DNA of 64,000 nucleotides, from contig BSYO01000031.1 in assembly GCA_033239525.1 (NCBI GenBank), positions 3,876,467-3,940,466 on the forward strand. The letters run 5' to 3'. Both the position numbers and the translations under genes were made by a program. The notes below the pieces were generated by a model. It was not told where the DNA came from. It did not search any database and saw only the letters and a program-made list of their open reading frames with translations. Shown here in pieces: positions 58,990-64,000 of this stretch. The DNA comes from Nepenthes gracilis (lineage: Eukaryota; Streptophyta; Magnoliopsida; Caryophyllales; Nepenthaceae). The number at the start of each line of letters is the position of its first letter. The stretch's first letter is position 1.

Positions 58990-60230
58990 TCATCTATCTC
59001 CTACCTCCTTCGAATGGATAGGAGACCAGCATTTCCTACTGTACAATGCAGTCATAGGAGATGATGCAAGATGACAAGCAAATCGAGGCAAAACGAAAGA
59101 ATAGGTGGATCCAGAATCGAAAAGTATAATATCAGAGGTGCCACAAATGAGAAGAATACCTCCTACTATACTATCAGATGCTTTTGCCTCACTTGCAGTC
59201 ACTATGAATGCCTTCCCTCGAATAGCAGGCTTAGAGACAAGAGCTTTCTTCTCATGGGGACAATCCTTGATTTTATGCCTCGATTGGCCACAGTTGAAAC
59301 ACACACCTAACGCCTTATAACAAGGCTTATCACCATGGAACTTTCTGTAATGCTGGCAAGAACTAGTTGGAGCTTGCTTGGTTGGTGCAGATAGGCTAAT
59401 TCTCTTCCCTTTATCTGCTTGTTTCACCCTCTTAAGCGGTCTTCCCAAACCTACACTAGAACTTGCACCAGCGCAACTTCTACTCGAGATTCTCTTCTTA
59501 AAAAATTCTTCTTTCTCTAGCTCTTTTTCACGGATTAAAGCTCGATCTAATACCTCCCCATATGTCATTAGTTTCAAGGTCTCCAACTGCTTACGGATGT
59601 CATCTCTTAGGCCCTGAAGGAATTTCCTCACATTTCTTTCTTCATCTTCTACCATATAGAGCGCATATTGGGACAGGTCGGTGAACTTCGCATCGTACTC
59701 GGTTACTATCCGGTTACATTGTCTTAAGTGAATGAATTCCTCCTTCTGTTTACGGAGGCTAGACGGAAAGTACTTCTCCATGAATGCTTCTTCAAACATA
59801 ACCTAGGTGATTTCATTTTTCGGCACACCCATGGCTCTCTTATTCATTTCCCACCCATGGCTCTCTTATTCATTTCCCACCAATGGTGTGCTTTGCCTTT
59901 CAACCAGTACGTCGCAAATAGCACTCTATCCTCCTCGAGATATCAGATAACAGCAAACACTTTCTTCAATTATTGGAACCACATGTCAACTTTAATTGGG
60001 TCTGGCTCACCCATAAACTCGGGAACTCTTTCCTAGACAAATCCATCGTAAGCTGATGCTCCAGGATTGGTGGGAGCTTGGATTGGAGCTGAAACGGGTA
60101 CTAGAGCAAGATTCTTCTGTCCCATATTTTCTATAATGTCCGCCATCATTCTCGACAAGTTCAGGTACTCTGCCTCTCGATCTCGCGGTTGACCACCTTC
60201 ACACGCCGTCCTTTGTCTAGGTGCCATCAT
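58990..60230 (-). pseudogene. Element B gag-protease fragment fused to integrase tail
   Basis: 60033-60230 is the gag start (MMAPRQRTACEGGQPRDREA). 58990-59799 is an open 269-codon stretch with the capsid segment MFEEAFMEKYFPSSLRKQKE, YDAKFTDLSQYA, a zinc knuckle CFNCGQSRHKIKDC and the protease site LFDSGSTYSFVLPRFACHLA. The frame then jumps directly into MTALYSRKCWSPIHSKEVGD, which belongs after the integrase core. About 2.5-3 kb of pol has thus been lost cleanly while keeping the frame. A short duplication around the segment cccatggctctcttattcat lies at 59830-59875. Confidence 0.88.
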
Positions 60231-60486
60231 TAGCCGTTAATATCCCTTCTGAAATAAGAATGATTCGGGTTAGCTGACGTTTTGAACACTAACTAGGACA
60301 TTACAATCTACGCAATTAAACATAACTACCAACTCTAATTTAGTTCTAATCTGAGTTATGCAAATTAAAGTAATTAGAACTATCCGATATAATTTAATCA
60401 TCCTACGCCTACATCAACTTATGCAGTCTAGTCTATCCTATCCTAGGCTTCCTTATAAAATTCAAATCAAGTCTAAGACATCTTAT

Positions 60487-60499
60487 TCTCTAATACCAA
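60487..60499 (-). other. Element B primer-binding site
   Basis: Minus strand TTGGTATTAGAGA, one or two changes from the tRNA-iMet type TGGTATCAGAGC, directly inside the 5' LTR. Confidence 0.8.
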
Positions 60500-60501
60500 G
60501 C

Positions 60502-62516
60502 TGTGAAAGCCCACATCCTAACTAAGAATCGATAAAGATCTGCTTGTAAAATGGCTGTCAAATTAAACATCGACATGTACAATTCACCTGTTAAAAAATA
60601 TACATATCACAATAACAAGCACAGAGGATCCAAAATGTCACAATCCATTTGTGGCACCAATGTCATATCTCTGAATATAACGTCGACTCATAAGAGATGC
60701 TACTAGGTATATAAAAATCAAACCATAATAGCCTGTAAAAGTATTTACGATCATCAATACATAGCAGAACTAAACTAATCTATACAACATCAATATAGTG
60801 AATACATATCCATAAAAATGTACAAAAGCCCTTCATACATAAGTACAAAACCACCAAAATTTGAGTCTATAGAATAATCTTTCAAGTTCACAACCTAACC
60901 AATTGAAAATCTCCATTTCGCCTCATCAGGTATAAGTTTATACTCATCTGAAGGTAAGAAAATAGTAATGAGTGAGCAGAATACTCAGTAAAATACAATA
61001 TAATCAAAGACAATAAACAATATACTCAAAATAAATCAAGAGAAGGGAATAGGAGTATAATACAAACGTATAAACATGAAACATGATTCAATATATTTTT
61101 CAAAACACATTTATTTTTTCACGTTTTATTTCTGATTCCTTTAGGTGCTAAAATATACGAAAATTTATTCATTATTTAGGGATCAGTGCTAATAAGTCTT
61201 ACTAGCTATTGGAGTAGCCGAATGAGGAAGGAATGTGTATGTATCCACCCATTCTAAGGTGCTATCCATGAACCTTAACTTTAACATTCCATGATGGACG
61301 GTATACTTTTCATCCAATATATAAGGTCAAAAAATATATGCCACCATAGCATCTCCTGTGACTCAGGAGCATTTCTTAGTCTACCACTATAATATCTTAA
61401 TGTATGGTAGGGAATACTACCATCTGAAATATAAATTCTTGATCAAATTTCATGATTACTTATTCTTAAGGGAAGATCCGTCATGTTCTTATACTTTGCA
61501 TAATTCGTGGAGTTTTCTTCTTATACTTTGCATAATTCTCATATTTCTTGGATATAGATATATATTGTCATTCGTTTGAGAACTTAAATCTTTACATAAT
61601 TTCAAGTGCATGTCAAATTAACATAAAGTTTGAAAAGCATTAGAAAATACTTACCACGGATAACCAAATAAAATTTTGTAACTTCCAGACGATAAATCCC
61701 TTCACAAAAGCATCCAACATAATTTTCAAAGTATACAAAATAACATATATAAAATACATGTGAATAAATATCAATTAATCACGTTCATAAGCTAGAGTTC
61801 CAAGTTTCAAGTCCATATTATAGATAAATTCCAAAATAAACGGGAGAAAATATGGGGTGTGGGGTTAGAGTTTCATTGGAAGCATAATACCTCACAAAAC
61901 TTAAAAATCGGATATAAAATCAACATATATATATACTCAAGATATGGGTATCATAAAATACTTGCTTGAACGGGTATTGGAATAAAAAACCCGAGAGAAA
62001 CGGAATTAAAAATGCAATAAGAGAAAGAAAAGCATACGAGTGCACTTACCTCAATCCGATCTACAACTTCTTCAATTAGCTTTAAGTCAAAAACGAACTC
62101 GATACCTCGATCTCCTCCTCTCTTTTCTTCTCCACCCTCCCTCTCTCCTCTCTTTGGTTTGTGCAAAAATGATGGAAAGAAATCTCGTGCACGTTTAAAT
62201 AAAGAGACTAGCGCTCGAGCGCCAGTCAGGGCTAGCTTCGGGTGCACATGCGCTGGAATTGGCGCTCGAGCGCACAGCCAGCACGCTTCGAGCACGCATG
62301 ATTTAGATTCAGTGCCTCCTATTAGCACTCAAGTTGCCAACAGGCACCAGTCCACCAGTTTTGGCACCTTAGTGCTGCCTCGAGCACCCGGCATGCGTCC
62401 TCCACTGATATCCCATTTCGCCATCGAAACTTCAATTCCCGCATATATTAAGCCTAATTTTGTTATATTAACTTAATTATTTCTAATTATGATGTTTTAA
62501 AAACCGAAACCTCACA
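60502..62516 (-). repeat. Element B 5' LTR (2015 bp)
   Basis: On the minus strand starts TGTGAGGTTTCGG (62516) and ends CACA (60502) before the PBS. Its outer two thirds match 57111-58381. Contains a CT-rich tract at 62110-62155. Confidence 0.88.
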
Positions 62517-64000
62517 AGAAGAAAGTCTCATTGTATATTTTAGCAAGAAACTTAATAAAACTCAAAAAAATAGAACAATTACGATAAAGAATTCTATACT
62601 ATTGCATGTGCTATTGAGCTTTGGAGCTACTATTTGTTACTAAGAGAATTTATTATCTTCTTCGATCATGAGGTGCTGAAATTTGTCAACAAGTAGCAAA
62701 AACGTAATCCAAGACATGGCTCTTGGGTTGAACTCCTTCAATTCTATGATTTTCTTATTTAGCACAAATCTGAAATCCAAAATAAGGTAACCGACACCTT
62801 AAGCTAGCAATACTTATTATTTTTCATTTTACAAGATAAAATTGTCAGATTTGAAATAGTGAAAAACTTATGTAAAGATGATTCATTCTTTAGTCCATTT
62901 ATAGAGGAGTGTGCGGCTTGCCTGATTAAGCAATTTTTGTTCCTTAATAGCTTTTTTTTTTTTTAAATCCGACTTTATATTCCTCAATATTATTTAAGAA
63001 AGACTATCTTAAAAGAAATTCTCACAGGAGGATTATAAGACACTTCGATCAAGATAATACTTTAGCACTTACACAAGAAAGAATTTTTTAGCCAAAAAAT
63101 GCTTGAGACATAAAGCAACTTATTGAACAATGTTGGATATGTTATGTGGCCAAAACTCATAATACTGGCTTATATACTCCCATTCCAATTCCTGTGGCTC
63201 CTTGAGAATATGCAAGTATTGATTTGTGCTTATGCTATCACAAACATAACAAAACAAAGACTCTATTATGGTGATAGTTAACCTGTTTTTTTAATATGGC
63301 ACACTTTATTCTATGTAGCTAAATGTTAGATACTTCAAGTGTTGCCAATTTACACTTTCAAGTGATAATGAAAATTCATGGAGTTTCAAAAACAATTACT
63401 TTTGATAGAACTCCGAGTATGTAGGATATTTTTGGCACACATTGTGAAATAAAATGGGCACTCGACTTAGATTTAGTGCATCTTTCTACCCATAAACATA
63501 TAAACAAATGGAGGTTAACAACTGGTGCCTTAGAAATTTGCTAAGAAGTATTGCTGGGAAGAACATTTGACAATGGGGCTTGGCACTTGCTCAAACCTAG
63601 TTTGCCTATAACAGGTTTTGAACTCAATCCACCAAAAGAACTCCAATTGAGGTGGTTTAGAACAATAATCTAGTTAGCTCGATCTACCTTATTCTAATCT
63701 TGCTACTGCCAACTTTTAGTGAAAATGCCAAAATTTGAGCTCAACAAATTAAGACAATGCATTCTGATGTACACGAACACATAGCCAAGCAAACGACTTA
63801 GTATAAAAATCAAGCAAACAAGTATTAGTAGGCACAGGAATTCAAGGAAGGTGATCTAGTGTGTGTTTACTTATGAAAGGAATAATTTCCTACCAAAAAT
63901 TTTTCTTAACTCAGTCCATGCGCGAATGAGTCATTCAAGATTCTTAAGAGGATTGATGACAATGTATATGAAACAGAACTTTTCGAAAGGTATGGCATAT
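62517..64000 (+). pseudogene. Ty3/gypsy element E: RNase H and integrase relic (cut by window edge)
   Basis: Plus strand, frameshifted. It begins within RNase H (VYFSKKLN, then YDKEFYTIACAIELW-like and NPRHGSWVELLQF, 62520-62750). It continues with an integrase zinc region near 63130 (CWICHVAK). The core start PIPIPVAPWEYASID follows at about 63180-63225, then a LSSDNE segment near 63360 and a GTRLRFSAS..YKQMEVNN region near 63450-63520. The integrase C-terminus runs to the edge. The pattern resembles the Reina-like gypsy group. It starts exactly where element B's LTR ends. Confidence 0.82.

Larger units (their letters stand above)
57111..62516 (-). mobile_element. Ty3/gypsy element B with long LTRs and internal deletion
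   Basis: Minus strand. 5' LTR at 60502-62516, 3' LTR at 57111-58381 (truncated), internal region of only about 2.1 kb. Internal parts: PBS, gag with zinc knuckle, a fragment of protease, and the integrase C-terminal tail. RT, RNase H and the integrase core are missing. Same family as element A. Confidence 0.9.

Overview
This window is nuclear DNA from a flowering plant, most likely a eudicot. Two host genes can be recognised with confidence. Nearly everything else is retrotransposon debris in AT-rich sequence. The evidence for a plant is an intronless histone H4 with the usual plant protein sequence, a split ALY/THO4-type mRNA-export gene, and families typical of plants: Ty3/gypsy chromovirus and Tat lineages, Ty1/copia, L1-type LINEs with a DUF4283 ORF1, and MITEs. 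I see no prokaryotic, organellar or CRISPR features.

Layout. 1-4593: decayed minus-strand Ty3/gypsy element (A), running off the left edge, followed by a rearranged LTR-like region to about 7340. 8164-8365: 29-bp tandem repeat. 9574-9885: histone H4 (+) with a TATA box and histone-type promoter motifs. 10480-12367 and 17396-18860: two parts of one minus-strand LINE, separated by a minus-strand chromodomain gypsy element (C) at 12368-17395. 19200-22990: AT-rich sequence with MITE-like elements. 23000-29919: ALY/THO4 gene on the minus strand, five coding exons, 243 aa, with two multi-kilobase introns. 30050-41070: AT-rich DNA without recognisable genes but with tandem repeats of 169 bp (x4) and 86 bp. 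41072-44507: truncated Tat-lineage gypsy (D, minus). 44483-46018: truncated copia (1, plus), with a probable 3' LTR to about 46875. 46881-55689: complete but dead copia (2, plus), bounded by 368/356-bp LTRs and a TTATG target-site duplication, interrupted at 51345-53856 by a 2.5-kb solo LTR with its own ATGGT duplication. 55695-57110: LTR-like fragment. 57111-62516: gypsy element B (minus), with long LTRs and a large internal deletion. 62517-64000: plus-strand gypsy fragment (E) cut by the right edge.

The two host genes are unrelated in pathway: H4 packages DNA in the nucleosome, and ALY couples spliced mRNA to export. All the retroelement coding regions carry frameshifts, stops or lost catalytic residues, so none looks autonomous. 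I found no convincing undescribed functional system. The most informative points are the layered insertion history (solo LTR inside copia; chromovirus inside LINE), an in-frame duplication of the reverse-transcriptase catalytic box, a gag-protease-to-integrase deletion fusion, an ambiguous GC-AG or GT-AG first intron in ALY, and an unidentified coding-like relic in an ALY intron. All calls come from reading the sequence by eye; no database search was possible.
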